A stretch of DNA of 64,000 nt from Pardosa pseudoannulata (GCA_032207245.1 CM063506.1:42265971-42329970); one strand, 5' to 3'; shown: positions 45,574 to 56,797, counted from the stretch's first letter. A program made the numbers and translations. Notes: generated by a model from the letters alone, not told the origin.

Positions 45574-46924
45574 CAGGGTTGTAATTTTGACCAGTCTATA
45601 CTGATTTTGACCAGAACACTGGATAAAAGTGGTTTTAACCGTCCAAACTGATCAAAAGTGGTCAGAATTGTTAAAATAGTTTTAAATGGTCTTAATTTTA
45701 ATATACATAATACCGTTTTGTTATTAAAAGTGACTTTTAATAAGCAATAAAAATAGTAGTGCAGGTAAACAAAATATTACACTAACAAGTCCATGAGATT
45801 TAACATGCTTATACAGTAATAACATTGTTTGAATTTTAAAAATGAACCATGCACATGCAATTGTAAAAATGTAATCCAGTTGCAGTAAAAGACATAAAAT
45901 GAGTTAGTTAAAAAATAAACATGAGTTATAGTTAAAAACATAAGTTGTAGTTCAAAGCATAAATTTTAAGATTACAGGCTTGTAACTGCTGAGGTACTTT
46001 CAGAAAGTGAGAAAAGTGACAAAATACAGAATAAGTGACCAAAACGTGACTAAACATTGAAAAAAAACAGCGATTTTTTCCTCCTTTGATTACAGATGCT
46101 ATTATTAATATTTCTATTTATTTTAACTCTAAATCAAATGACTCATACAAGACATGATTTTAGCGTTAAATACAAAAAAAGGTTAAAAATTTTATTTAAC
46201 ACAACTCAACATTGCTTTTCATTCAAGAAAATCTATAAATTAGATTTCAATACATACATTAATTTATAATCACACAAATTTCTGCAAATAATGATGTTTT
46301 GAAATATGTACATAGCTAAATTAGAGTACATAGCTAAATTAGAGAGTTAGTTAAAAGAGAAATGTGTGCTTTGAAGTAAATTACTTAATGTATTAAAGTA
46401 CATTTCAGTACAAATGTAGATTTCAGGAACTTCTTTACGACTTTTTAAATCACTAAATTCTGGAAACCATACGACTAATTACATTAATAAGAAAAATAAG
46501 ATTAGAGCATCACATTTTTTTTGGTCTTTTATTAAAATATTTTGTTATAAATTCAGATTTTCTTTTTTCAACAACAGACTTTGCTGTGATACACCATGAA
46601 AAAAGTGACTAAAAGTGACTGTTACTTAAAAAAGTGACTAAAAGTTGATCAATTGTAAAAAAAAAGTGAATAAAGGTAAGAAAAGTGACGGAATTCAAAG
46701 CATAAATTTTAAGATTAAAATAAATAACATGACATTTTACAATTAAAATTGTTATTAATTTATAATCATTTTAACTGCAATCACCATAATTTTGTTATAA
46801 CTATTCGATTAGTATTAAATATATTGAAAAGTGAATTTCAGTGGTCAAAACTGGTCAAAATTGATATTGACCAGGACGGTTAAGACCACTAGTTTAAACC
46901 CCACGGTTAAAACCGATACACCCG
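45574..46924. mobile_element. hAT-like element with 8-bp TSD and inner insert
   Basis: TCCATATT at 45566-45573 repeats exactly at 46925-46932. Termini are CAGGGTTGTAATTTTGACC and, inverted, CGGGTGTATCGGTTTTAACC. Subterminal motifs TGACCAG and TGGTCA recur near both ends, as transposase-binding repeats do in hAT elements. No transposase was recognised. The middle is occupied by the insert at 45975-46693. Confidence 0.7.
45975..46693. mobile_element. Inner insert flanked by a 24-bp direct repeat
   Basis: The 24 bases at 45951-45974 (starting TTCAAAGCATAAATT) recur perfectly at 46694-46717. The 719-bp insert has AAAAGTGAC/AAAGTGACTAAAAG motifs at both sides (46010-46055 and 46600-46690). A 24-bp duplication is long for a DNA transposon and could come from target-primed retrotransposition or from ectopic duplication. 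Confidence 0.55.
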
Positions 46925-46965
46925 TCCATATTATTTTTTACAGCAGATAAGATTTATAGTTCTCA

Positions 46966-47000
46966 ATTCATGCTTGGTTTGACCAACTGGCATAAGTCAA
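46966..47000 (+). repeat. SINE-B tail fragment
   Basis: CATGCTTGGTTTGACCAACT then GGCATAAG matches the SINE-B 3' end, directly before the next SINE-B head. Confidence 0.55.
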
Positions 47001-47094
47001 CAATAACGACAACATTGAAATCGAACCGCGGAAACTCAGTCGGCAAAGGCAGTGATCTCGTAGCTGAAGGAATGCGGATTCAGGACTAAGCCGG

Positions 47095-47820
47095 TGTGAC
47101 GCCTTCAATATTCTCAAATGAGAGGTAACGTGAATAATGGATCACAGTCAAAGATAAAATTGGAAATTTACTTTTATTCTTGATTAAATACGGCTATTTA
47201 CAAAGGAATGTTAATTCCTAAATCATGTAGAACTGCAAAGGATGGTTGCCGGTAAAACTTCCTCACGACGATCACAGTCGAAAGAAAAACAAGAGATTTA
47301 ATAATCTCTTACAAATGGGAAGGCTTTTCAGGGTGCAATTAAACCCAATTTATCCCCCGTTCGGTATCCGAGACTCTGCCGCTCCCTATCTGAGCGGACT
47401 TTACGAATCTCCCGAACTAGCAAGCTGGCTCCGATAACAAACGCGAAAGTCTCCACATGAGGTCAACACACCTATGTAAAAAATGACGAAAAGCCCTGAG
47501 TTTCAAAATTGTAGGCTTGTTATACCTGGGGGGGGTTCAGTTACGGTTCCGCCAATTGTTTTTTGGGTCAGTTAAGATCCCAGTTACTTGAGAACTCCAG
47601 CTAAAGTTACAGTTATATTTTTTAGCTGAATTCTCATTCGCTGGCTGTCCCTTCACGGAATTTCCGAGCATTCATTAACGAGATCCATCAGGGGCGTATT
47701 CGTCTATTCAGTCCGATTGTCAAGATCCCAGACTCTGTGACGCCACGCTATTGTCCAGGTAAACAGGTGTACTACGATCAGCTGTTTTGGCGCGTGCTCG
47801 GACAAAGGGGAGTCTTCACA
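47095..47820. mobile_element. Solo LTR, 726 bp
   Basis: It starts TGTGACGCC and ends GTCTTCACA, the TG...CA ends of a retroviral-type LTR, with the inverted pair TGTGA(C/A). It sits inside a SINE-B between CCGG (47091-47094) and CTGG (47821-47824), a 4-bp duplication with one change, as made by many Ty3/gypsy integrases. On the minus strand an AATAAA lies near 47176, suggesting minus orientation. No internal gag-pol is present, so it arose by LTR-LTR recombination. The open frame 47246-47437 inside it is not a gene. Confidence 0.75.
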
Positions 47821-47832
47821 CTGGACAAAGAT

Positions 47833-48021
47833 TTTGATTTTTCATTTGATTTGATTTGGAGTGCTACGGTCTATTTTTTTGCAACACAAGGCTAATGAGA
47901 CCGGGACGTACATCTTAAAGCCGATTCCGAACGGCTATAAACATCCATGACATAGTGGGATTCGAACCCACGAACTCCGGTACCGAAGTCCAGCACTCTA
48001 ACCAATCGGCCATCGTTCGGC
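47833..48021 (-). repeat. SINE-A copy with 17-bp TSD
   Basis: Flanked by TCACACTGGACAAAGAT (47816-47832) and TCACACTATCCAAAGAT (48022-48038). It contains the inverted B box GGGATTCGAACCCACG and the inverted A box TCTAACCAATCGGCCATCG. It inserted exactly across the right edge of the solo LTR, so it is younger than the LTR. Confidence 0.9.
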
Positions 48022-48060
48022 TCACACTATCCAAAGATCCACCGTGTTCATGTTGAAATT

Positions 48061-48788
48061 TTCCGTTATATACAGTGATGGTTGAAATTTAAAAAGCGAA
48101 ATGCACTAATAGTTTGAAAAAACTACAAATTCAAAAAGAGCAGTAAAAAATCGGAAGCATGACGAAATTAAAGAACGTTTAATATCAAACAATAACTACA
48201 AAATAAATATTTAAAAACCGAAACAATAACATGAAAAATTAATAGGAAAATATTTAACTATACACGTACTCTAAGTACTGCTTATAAGCCAAAGAAGTCT
48301 AATACTTAAATTATTTTTTTCACATTAAATTCTTACCCCAATAATTCTAGTACATTTAACCAAATAAGATAAGGCAAACAATGTTTCAAATTTAAAACTC
48401 CAAATACGAAATAGTTTAACCCTAATCAATTAAAAATGCATTAAAAAGAATGAAAGAGAGGAAAACAAATGGATGCGTTGCATCTCCAAAAATTTCCTGT
48501 CCCATTAGCTTCATTTATAAACGTATAAGCAGAAAAGTAAAGAAGGAGAAAAAAATTATCAAGTACTAAAAGAAAAAAAATCTTTAAGATATACAGAAGA
48601 TTAACAGGGCCATTAGAAAAAAAATAATCAAATAAAGCTTGGCAAACAAATTTCACTCCCAAAGTTCAGGCGCATTTAATTGATCAAACACGATTTAAAA
48701 ATTTAATCTACGCAAGTAGCGTCGGTTGAAATAATGAACACGTATTCCACGTATAAAGAGAAATTTGGGTTAAACGGGACCATCCTTT
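48061..48788. other. AT-rich DNA, no gene seen
   Basis: A 73-codon minus frame (48441-48662) is F/L/Y-rich and domain-free. Confidence 0.4.
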
Positions 48789-48971
48789 GAATTACCGATC
48801 CAAAATCTTGATCTGATTCCTCCATCATTAACGAATTGTCTTTATTACAACTAGTTGACATTTATTTATTTATTCAATACTTAATAAATGTTTGTTTTTT
48901 TTTGTGTGTGTATGTGTACACCGACAGAAAACTAATATAAGCACTGATAGGGAACGGCCAAATACCATCTT
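48789..48971. repeat. Duplicated block, copy A (also at 57253-57482)
   Basis: GAATTACCGATCCAAAATCT, CCTCCATCATTAACGAATTG, ACAACTAGTTG(A/G)CATTTATT and CACTGATAGGGA(A/G)CGGCC occur in both copies in the same order, each leading directly into a SINE-A. The microsatellite between them differs: T-rich/TG here, long (TG)n(TA)n there. Confidence 0.85.
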
Positions 48972-48972
48972 G

Positions 48973-49160
48973 GTTTGGTTTGGTCTGGAGTGCTACGGTC
49001 TTTTTTTTTTTGGGGGGGGGGGAACACGAGGGTTAATAAGACCGGGACCTACTGCTTAAAGCCGATTCCGAACGGCTATGAACTTCCATGCCTAAGAGGG
49101 ATTTGAATCCACAAACTCCGGTTCTGAAGGCCAGCCCCCTAACCATTCGGCCATCGTTCT
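48973..49160 (-). repeat. SINE-A copy
   Basis: Flanked by ATCTTG on both sides (48967-48972, 49161-49166). It contains a T13G11 expansion at 49002-49021 where the family has CTACTTTTTTGCAACA. The B box is mutated to GGATTTGAATCCAC. Confidence 0.85.
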
Positions 49161-49166
49161 ATCTTG

Positions 49167-50304
49167 TATGCAGGAATAAGGGGCGCCTAAATATTACCTT
49201 GCAAGCAAGCGGTTAATATCCCAGAACCAGTCCTGTGTTTGTGTGTGTGTGTGTGTGTGCGCGCGTAAAATATCAAAATTATTACATCGTAATATGTATT
49301 TAAAATTCTCCTATTTCCCTTTCTCAATTTTTAATAAATTCTTCAGCCGTTTAATGTGAGTTTTAAAGGAGTGTTTGCCGACTTAAACTCTTTTTACCCT
49401 CGCCAAAAACTAACGTTAGAATAAATGCTAATTTTTCTTCTACTGGCCACATTTTCCAGCTAAAATAATTTTCACTAATATTAATATTTCACTAATAAAT
49501 TTTGAAATCATTTCATTCCTCCAAAAACTACATTGCTACCTGTGAGGTTTTCGAGCTAGCTTGAATGATCAAGATTCACCATTGACTCCCAGGAAACGAT
49601 GAATAATCATAAGTCTCTTAAAAACAAAATTCAAGTGATCACTCACTTTTGGGTGCGAAAAATCGTTGAAAGATTTGTTAGGCATTTGATCCAAAGCTCT
49701 TGCCTTAGAAAGATCAAATAATAGGGATAATTTCTTATAAAATCGGAAAGAAATATTTTCGCTGGTTACATATACATAAATGTGTGTGCGCGCCATATAC
49801 TTAGAAAATAATGCAAGTTTACTTTTGACAAATAGTTAGAAAATAATAACAGGGAATGAAATCAGCTATGAGCATTTCATCTATAAACAGTCCTAATTAA
49901 GGTTGATTAAGACCTTAAGACAAGTCAACTTGTGTGTGTTGAAGAAGCAATATATTCAGTTTACGATTCCTTTTTGAGATAGAATGAGCAGATTTCTCGT
50001 ACGACAGCAAAATATTTTCAATCCAATGAAAGGTTTTACCACAGGTCAACCTGAATTAAAATAAATCTGATGAAAATTCTTAGCCATGACACAAGAAATC
50101 TGCCTATTCTACATAGGAAAAGGGAAGCGCAAAATGAATCCGCTGCATTTTCAATTTTGACTTATAACACGACTTTTAGTATCGTGTATGAGAAGATTTA
50201 TGCGTTTAATTCGAAAGAAAATATGCTATACTTCCGGGTTACCAAAACGTAGTAGCACAAGCAAAAAGAAAGACACATGAATAAAATAGCATTAAAATAT
50301 AGCA
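49167..50304. other. AT-rich DNA with (GT)n, no gene supported
   Basis: (GT)n at 49232-49262 ends in GCGCGCG. Short frames at 49569-49796 (-) and 50070-50252 (+) have no domain. Confidence 0.4.
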
Positions 50305-50982
50305 CAGTAGAACCTCGATTAACCAAAACTCTCAATTAACCGAAGTCGGTTTCAACTTCACTTTTTTGTTTCTCTTTCTACTAACATCCAAACTTTTCTC
50401 TTTACAAACATGCATTTTTTGAAGTTTTCTTTTTTCCCATATTCCTTTTGTAAGCAAGCCGTCCTTTTCAAACTACGAGTGCAGATAAATATTTTGGAAT
50501 TCCCTTTTTTAGAATTTCTTCTCGCAAGCACAATTCTTGGTATGGGTGTACTCTTCCCCACTTTCAAACGGTTCTAAACAAAAAATACACCTTATTTCGA
50601 AATTTGGAAGGTCATACTGTGATATAATGTGGTCATACTGGACCGAGTCCCAGAACAATCGAATGTTATTGCACTAATGACGATATTACATTAAACTAGA
50701 TGATTATTGATGAATTCTCGATTATCCGAAAATTATGATTATCTGAAGTAGGTTTGGTCCCAATTACTTATGGTTTGGTTTGGTTTGGAGCGCTACGGTC
50801 TACTGTTTTGCACACGAGGGCTAACGAGACCGGGACCTACTGCTTAAAGCCGATTCCGAACGGCTACGAACATCCATGCCATAGTGGGATTCGAACCCAC
50901 GAACTCCGGTACCGACGATCAGCGCCCTAACCAATCGGCCAACGTTCGGTCCCAATTACTTATGATAACCGAAGTTCTACTG
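50305..50982. mobile_element. pogo/Tigger-type MITE, copy 2, with nested SINE-A
   Basis: Same family as 25814-26269: it starts CAGTAGAACCTCGATTA and ends AACCGAAGTTCTACTG followed by TA. The left flank is CA in place of TA, a later mutation. The internal landmarks GAGTCCCAGAACAATCGAAT and ACTAGATGATTATTGATGAA are shared. Without the SINE and one target copy it would be ~490 bp, near the length of copy 1. Confidence 0.88.
50773..50947 (-). repeat. SINE-A copy with perfect 17-bp TSD
   Basis: GGTCCCAATTACTTATG occurs at 50756-50772 and again at 50948-50964. This fixes the SINE boundaries. It has the tail (GGTTT)3 at the left, the inverted B box GGGATTCGAACCCACG, and the inverted A box CCCTAACCAATCGGCC. 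Perfect duplication and near-consensus sequence suggest a recent insertion. Confidence 0.95.
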
Positions 50983-50984
50983 TA

Positions 50985-52431
50985 TTTCATAGTATTAGAA
51001 ATCGTGAAAATATGATCATAAAGTTAACAGTAAATATCTCAAATATTTCAATTCATTCATAGAAATCGAGCTTAAGATATCTATGATAACAATTAACGGT
51101 TTTAAGGCAAATGCACTTATTCTTGTTATTTATTGGGTAATTTCACATTATTGGTAGGTCTGATGTTCTTCAAAAAATTGTACGGTGTTATACATGAAAT
51201 TTCATAAAACTAAGTTTTATATCAAATTAACAGTAGTTATGAATATGAAACAAATTTTATCAAAATAATAAGAAAATGTCTTTTTTTTTTTTTTTTTTTT
51301 AAAATTTCATAAAATCAAAAAATTAAGTTCAAAAGTTGTCAACAAAATTAAAAAATAAATTTAAATTTAAAAATGCGCAAAAATTAGTTAGCTATTTCAA
51401 CTTAATACTTAAGCTATTGATAAATAAAATATAATAAAGCATTAATGGTATATTGCCTAGTAAAAAGTTAAGCAGAAAAATAAGACTTTAAATTAGTGAA
51501 TTAGAAAATTTTAATTTAGTGGTAAAATTCAGAAGATCTAAAAAATTTAAAAATTTGTGTCGTTTTCAACACTGCAATTTTTTTTAATTAGTTAGAATTA
51601 AGCTTAATGCTTAAAATTGCCACGCTTAAAAAAAGATAAAGTATACTGATTTTTTAAAGGGGAAAATATTCCGCTACTTAAATTTTGTGTTCTGTTATTG
51701 TTAATTGAAATGTGCAAATGTCATGTCCGCAACATTTACAATACTATGAAATCATCCTATTGTCTTTTTAAAGCTTCTTCAAAATCTTATTTCAAAAGCT
51801 TTTGCTATCACACAAACAATTGAACAAATCGAAAGCAAATTATTCTCCCTGCAGGAGGCTGGAGTCCTATATCTAAACTGGCGAGGGTCACGTAGCGAAA
51901 TCCGTATGATAGTACAGTTACCAGCGGGATTTTATGGCTGGTCGTAATTCTAAACACTCCTCTCCAGACAACAGGAGACACGTTAGAGTTTTACTTACTC
52001 ATAAAAATCATTGTGTTAACCTTGTACACCTTCACTTCAGAAAGCCCTAGACACCAGTAACTGAACAAACAACTGAAGTAAAAATTAAGTGTCTTATAGG
52101 GGTACGAGAGGTCAAGTGTTATAAGAGAAACAGGAAAGAAGGGTAACACAAATGGTATCCATCTAGGGCTGTAATACCTACGCTAAGTAAGGTGTCAAAC
52201 TTGAACAATATGATTTCGCAAACGATGAGAAATACCTAATATTATTTCGTTAAGTTTCTTTATACTTACTAAACTACTAATTGTTGATCATATATACAAC
52301 AAAATATTTCATGATCATAACAAGTAATCCTTACTAAATTTTAAATCACGAAAGAATTTGGTTGATTGTTTAAGGTAATTTTTTGCTACAAGAGGACCAA
52401 TTAGACGTGCACCTGCTTAAAGCAGGGTTTC
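50985..52431. other. AT-rich DNA, no gene supported
   Basis: A T21 run lies at 51280-51300. A GC-richer patch at 51850-52000 (GGCGAGGGTCACGTAGCG) has no recognised family. Confidence 0.4.
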
Positions 52432-53100
52432 TCAAAGTGTGTTCCGAGGAACATCGGGTTCTAGAAACGACCCTCCAGCGATTCCTAGAAAAAATTTTGT
52501 ACACCATCGAAACTTTAAAGAAAACCCATAAATTTATTCTTTAATTTTCCTGTAGTCATTGACTTGACTGTTTTCCAACAATAAAAACCTTTCTCTCGAA
52601 GTTAAACTCAGAAGTAGAAAATAAGCAATATGAAGATGTTACTAACATCTCGACTTTTTCAGTGTTTCTATAGACCAATACTTCCGAATGAGCAACACGC
52701 AGGTTTATAAAAACAATTACATATGAAAAATTCATTTGTAATAAACGAAAAACCTTCCTGTTTGTTTTCGTGGGAGTATAAAAAAATTTATTGAACTGAT
52801 ATTGGACTTTCAAAACCATCACTTTATAGAATAGTGTCAATGTCGGAATTCTGGAGTCATTTGAGAAGAAAATATTCATAATTTATCATAAAAGGAGCTG
52901 TTACCATTTGCACACGACCGACCTATATTTGTAAAACTCCCTTTCAAGCATATGCCTTAACGGAAACTAAGCACTGGAATATGTGGATGCAGGGCATGAT
53001 ATACTATGAAAACTTTCTTCAATGCAACCAAACTTCAAAGAACTTTGTGACAGTCAAAATCAAAGCCATTCAAGCGACTGATACATTTTATAATCAATGT
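52432..53100 (+). mobile_element. hAT (Charlie-like) element remnant
   Basis: The left end CAGGGTTTCTCAAAGTGTG is a classic hAT terminus, followed by TTCCGAGGAAC and AGAAACGACCCTCCAGCG. The C-terminal transposase remnant lies downstream in the expected orientation. The right terminus was not found; a SINE-A sits at 53279, so that side may be lost. Confidence 0.7.
52837..53075 (+). pseudogene. hAT transposase C-terminal remnant
   Basis: Decayed C-terminal dimerisation region of a hAT transposase. The frame reads SMSEFWSHLRRKYS, a stop, then TYICKTPFQAYALTETK and HWN. This matches the family pattern FW-LR-EYP...TYLCE-FS-L-TKTK-RN of Charlie/ZBED5-type transposases. After a shift the C-terminus follows as MQPNFKELCDSQNQSH, comparable to the usual PNFEKLC ending. 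At least one stop and one frameshift break it, so it is dead. A 107-codon minus frame overlapping 52556-52879 is a shadow. The identification rests on motif memory, not a search. Confidence 0.75.
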
Positions 53101-53278
53101 ATCATTTTACTTGTATCATTTCATTAGAAAAATTCTTGCTTTTACCTCGCCGTTTGTAAGTATTATCTACATTTTTATACTGTTTTATATTACGAAGTTT
53201 TTAAGTAATAATTGATAATAGGCCCTTAGTTACTTTTTAAGTCATATTTATTCCGTTGTTCCGCTGCATGTATGCGGT

Positions 53279-53470
53279 TGGTTTGATTTGGATCACTACG
53301 GCCAACTGTTTTGAAACACGAGGGCTAAATGAAACCGGGACCTACTACTTATAGACGATTCTAAACAGCTACAGACATCCATGCCAGCAGTAACATTCGA
53401 ATCCACGAACTCCTGTACCGAAGATCAGCGATCCATTCTAACCAGCTAACCATTCGGTCATCGTTCGGCT
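53279..53470 (-). repeat. SINE-A copy with 13-bp TSD
   Basis: Flanked by GCATGTATGCGGT (53266-53278) and GTATGTATGTGGT (53471-53483), which differ by two transitions. The inverted B box is mutated (CATTCGAATCCACG). The A-box end shows a local duplication (CTAACCAGCTAACCATTCGG). Confidence 0.85.
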
Positions 53471-53544
53471 GTATGTATGTGGTACAAAAAGGGTACCGTG
53501 GAAAATAAAAGGTCTGACAATCACTGTATTAAAGTTTATTTCAC

Positions 53545-53625
53545 GTCTACGAACATCCATGCCAACAGTAGATTAGAACCCAAGGAATCATGGCAGCACT
53601 CTACCAATTCAGCTATGAATCCCGA
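53545..53625 (-). repeat. SINE-A-like fragment
   Basis: GTCTACGAACATCCATGCCA followed by TAGATTAGAACCC and AGCACTCTACCAATTCAGCT, a diverged B box/A box pair 75 bases beyond the previous copy. The 102-codon frame 53477-53785 runs through it and is not called. Confidence 0.55.
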
Positions 53626-54671
53626 TAGGAAGAAAGCTCGCAAAGAAAGTAATAATTGTCTCATTTGTCAAAGATACACTGCAGAACTACCCAATCAGAT
53701 TACTTCTCAGTTTCTCCATTATGCATCTGTGAAACTCCTATTTACAGTGTTTAGCATTGATTTCGGAAGTCCCAATTCTTTGTAATTTAACGACCTACTA
53801 GTCATTTTTAATGTCCATTAATTCTTCAAATACCAAGAAACAAGTCACATAATACAGAACTATGACGTTGCTCATAGCCCAACTAAATTTGAAGATGGTG
53901 ACTTAACTCACTAGGGTAGCTGAAATAAATTCATAAGCCCGCAATAGACGAGACGGAGACAGAAAAAAGGGGGGTGGTACCAGAATAAACAAAGCTGACC
54001 CATTAACTCTGTAAAAACATTTTAAACGTCGTGTTTTCATAGACTGCACAAAAAGTTACAATCACAAAACATATATAAAACCGCAGTCTGCCCATTTCTT
54101 TCACATCACTCAGACATGCTGGCGCCGTTAGGCGCGATGAAGTTCCTGAGTCGAAGGAAAAAGAAATAAATAAAACCTATCTTCAACAGCTATTTTAATA
54201 GTTACTTCATTTGCACTGGAGTAAATAAGATATTTGATTTAGCTTTTTTTATAGAGTGCATGACAAAAATTAGTAAATAAAATAAATAGAAAGAGAATTC
54301 TGAAATAATAAAAAAACACATAAAAATCTAGACAAAAGTATAATGTATCTCAAAGCTTTTAATGGCAGTTGTTAGTCTAACTGATTCTTTTTGTTGAGAT
54401 GCCCTTTTCAAAAAAGTCAATTTATAGTTAACTCAAATAGATGGATAGTTACTAGAGTTCTACATCAATGCGTCAGCTTGTTGAAGATTAATTAGACTCG
54501 AGTAAACGAATTACAAACACAAGAATGTCAAGAATTAGCTTTCGAAACAAACTTGTGGGTTCGATTTTTAAGTTCATTGGTATATGGCTATCACGCATGG
54601 AAGTCTACTCAAATGATTTCTTTTTGATAAATATAAATAGTTTCAAGTGATAAACAGTAATAACTATATAA
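53626..54671. other. Spacer, no gene supported
   Basis: A GC-richer patch at 54110-54150 (GACATGCTGGCGCCGTTAGG) is unassigned. Confidence 0.4.
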
Positions 54672-54675
54672 TTAA

Positions 54676-54878
54676 CCTTTAACCCCTGTTATGCGGTCTG
54701 ATAGATTTCATCACTAAGCCTTTTCACTCCTTTAAATCATAACTCAGTGATTTTCTCAGTTTTTTCCAGCATCGTAAAATCAAGATCTCTTACCAAGTTG
54801 CAAATTAGTCAAAAACTTATTGAAATGAACATATGGAGATAAAACAATGTCACAAAATAAGTACTCAGTCGTTAAAGG
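54676..54878. mobile_element. TTAA-flanked MITE (piggyBac-type)
   Basis: TTAA at 54672-54675 and 54879-54882 flanks a 203-bp element with inverted ends CCTTTAAC and GTTAAAGG. No coding capacity. TTAA duplication is diagnostic of piggyBac transposition. Confidence 0.75.
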
Positions 54879-54882
54879 TTAA

Positions 54883-55139
54883 ACCTGAAGAAACCTTAAA
54901 TAAGAGATTTGAACAGAAATGTTATTACATAACTTTATATCGCAAAAGATTAATTTCTTACACTTTTTTCGAATTAATCCATTAATGCCATAATTACTTC
55001 GGCCGAATATATATAGATGAATATCTCAAATCTAACTATTATAAACTGCAGAGTAAAGCAAAAGGGAAATTTAAACGACTTCAAACATTGCAGCTGAATC
55101 TCGTTAGAGATCAGTTGCTATTTTAAACATAATAGGATG
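54883..55139. other. Spacer with a lone piggyBac-like end
   Basis: TTAATCCATTAATGCCATAA at 54974 resembles the ends at 5484 (inverted) and 56138. Confidence 0.35.
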
Positions 55140-56075
55140 ACATTTATGAAAAACTAAAAATTTGTGGGGTTTTTTTTTTATCCCACTTATAAATACAGTG
55201 ATTGTAAAGTGAAGCGTTATAACAGATAAAGCTATTGGTTACTATTTCAGTCAACGTACCTGCCGAATAAGTAAATTTATGTGCTAAGCTTGGAAAATCA
55301 TAAAATGTCGATACAAATGGCAAATCCCCTATATAATAATAGCCTAAGTTATCTGTACGTCTGTCCTCGATTTTATGAAGCGGTTGGACCTGGAATGGAT
55401 AGAGGCATCCATAGTTAGCAAAATTTCAAAGAGAGTAATATATCTTTTCCTAAATTATAGATCCAATTCTAAAATAAATTGGTAAAAATATGCTTCATAT
55501 CACAGCGAAAAATACTGCCTTCTTTAAAACAATTGAAATCCACCCCTTCCCCTCTTTTCGAGCTTTTAAGGCCATTATTTCAACTCCTATTTTCCCCGGT
55601 TAAGAGCAGGCGATTAAATTTATCAATTTATCCCATAATAAATATGTAAAAATAACATTTTCCTAGCATTATGACGTTTATCCTTTAACTATCTCATTGA
55701 ATCATTTCTTATTTTGAATTATTTAAATTATGCCTTCTTTTTATACGTTTTATCATTGAACTTAGATATTACGTAAATAATTTTCTTTTATATTTGGCTT
55801 AAATAACAGATTAGGTACATATGTGGTAATTTGAAAATGAATCATCGATTATTTTTTGTTGCAAGATAATTCTCAGCCAAACAACAATCCATTTTTTTTT
55901 TACCTGCCTCATAAAGTACTTTAGAATTTTGGAAAATTAAAAATTTTACTGATCCCGTCATATGACGGGCTATATGCTAGTATATAAATAATAGCAGATA
56001 CTAGAAAATTTGGTAGGATGGTTTCAGGATTGCCATCTACCTTCTCTAAAAAGGAAAAGTTGTTGAAATAAGACA
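55140..56075. repeat. Interspersed repeat interrupted by a Helentron
   Basis: Second copy of the repeat at 13480-13751. Halves 55140-55328 and 55981-56075 join, in the 13-kb copy, as AATTG|TAAATAATAGCAG. Confidence 0.6.
55329..55980 (+). mobile_element. Helentron-like non-autonomous element, complete
   Basis: 5' CTATATAATAATAGCCTAAG then CTGTACGTCTGTCCTCG and TTTATGAAGCGGTTGGACC. The 3' end has a perfect hairpin CCCGTCATATGACGGG, then CTATATGCTAG before T. The perfect hairpin and the empty site at 13.6 kb make this the best-defined copy. It has no coding sequence. Confidence 0.82.
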
Positions 56076-56137
56076 TAAAAATACTATATTTTTAACAATT
56101 CCTAAAAAAGAACGCATTCATTAATGAGTACTATGTC

Positions 56138-56175
56138 TTAACCCATTAATGCCTACATTCTTTTTTATGGACAGC
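56138..56175 (+). repeat. Solitary piggyBac-like left end
   Basis: TTAACCCATTAATGCCTACA, close to the inverse of the terminus at 5471-5487 (TTAACCCATTAACGCCCAAA). Confidence 0.5.
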
Positions 56176-56606
56176 TAAAAAACAGCTTGTAGAATTCAGT
56201 TTTTTCAGTAGAGTTTTCCTTTCCAGCGAAGGCAAATGACAAGTCAATAAACAATCTCCCAAGTTTTCGATTACCATCTATTATTTAAATTTTTGTCATC
56301 TGAATGGACATTTTATGATTATCGAACTTTCCACATCAATTTACTTTATCCATAGGGAATTTCACCGAAATCGTGACAAATATAGTTATCTATTATTTTT
56401 ATACCTTTCTTTATCACTGAATATTGTTTAAAGTACAAATAAAATATCCATTGTTTAGTTCAGGGATTTATAACATGACTTGGGAACATTCTTAACTACA
56501 TTCTGCAGTATACCACCTTTAAAACAGTTACAGCATTATTGTAAAAACGCAAAAATGGGAGTAAAGTCAAGAAGTGTAGAAAGAGAAAATATCTTGCTGC
56601 CAAAAG

Positions 56607-56797
56607 CTTTGATTTAAATTGATTTAGTGTGGAATGCTACAGTCTACTTTTTGCAAAGCGAGAGCAAATGAGACAGGGACAAACTGCTTAAAGCCGATTC
56701 CGAACGGCTACGAACGTCCATGGCACAGTGGGATTCGAACCCACGAACACCGGTACTGAAGGCCAGCACCCTAACCCTTAGGCCAGTGTTCGGCTCA
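56607..56797 (-). repeat. SINE-A copy with 10-bp TSD
   Basis: CTGCCAAAAG at 56597-56606 and 56798-56807. It contains the inverted B box GGGATTCGAACCCACG; the inverted A box is partly changed (CCCTAACCCTTAGGCC). Confidence 0.9.

Larger units (their letters stand above)
47012..48060 (+). repeat. SINE-B copy broken by a solo LTR and then a SINE-A
   Basis: The head 47022-47094 reads CCGCGGAAACTCAGTCGGCA to ACTAAGCCGG. The element resumes as CTGGACAAAGAT (47821-47832) and, beyond the SINE-A, as AAAGATCCACCGTGTTCATG (48033-48052), in line with the uninterrupted GCCGGCCTAAGATCCGCCGT of the 45-kb copy. Confidence 0.65.

Noticed and set aside
47246..47437. 63-codon frame with GC-rich end
   Set aside because: Lies wholly inside the solo LTR.
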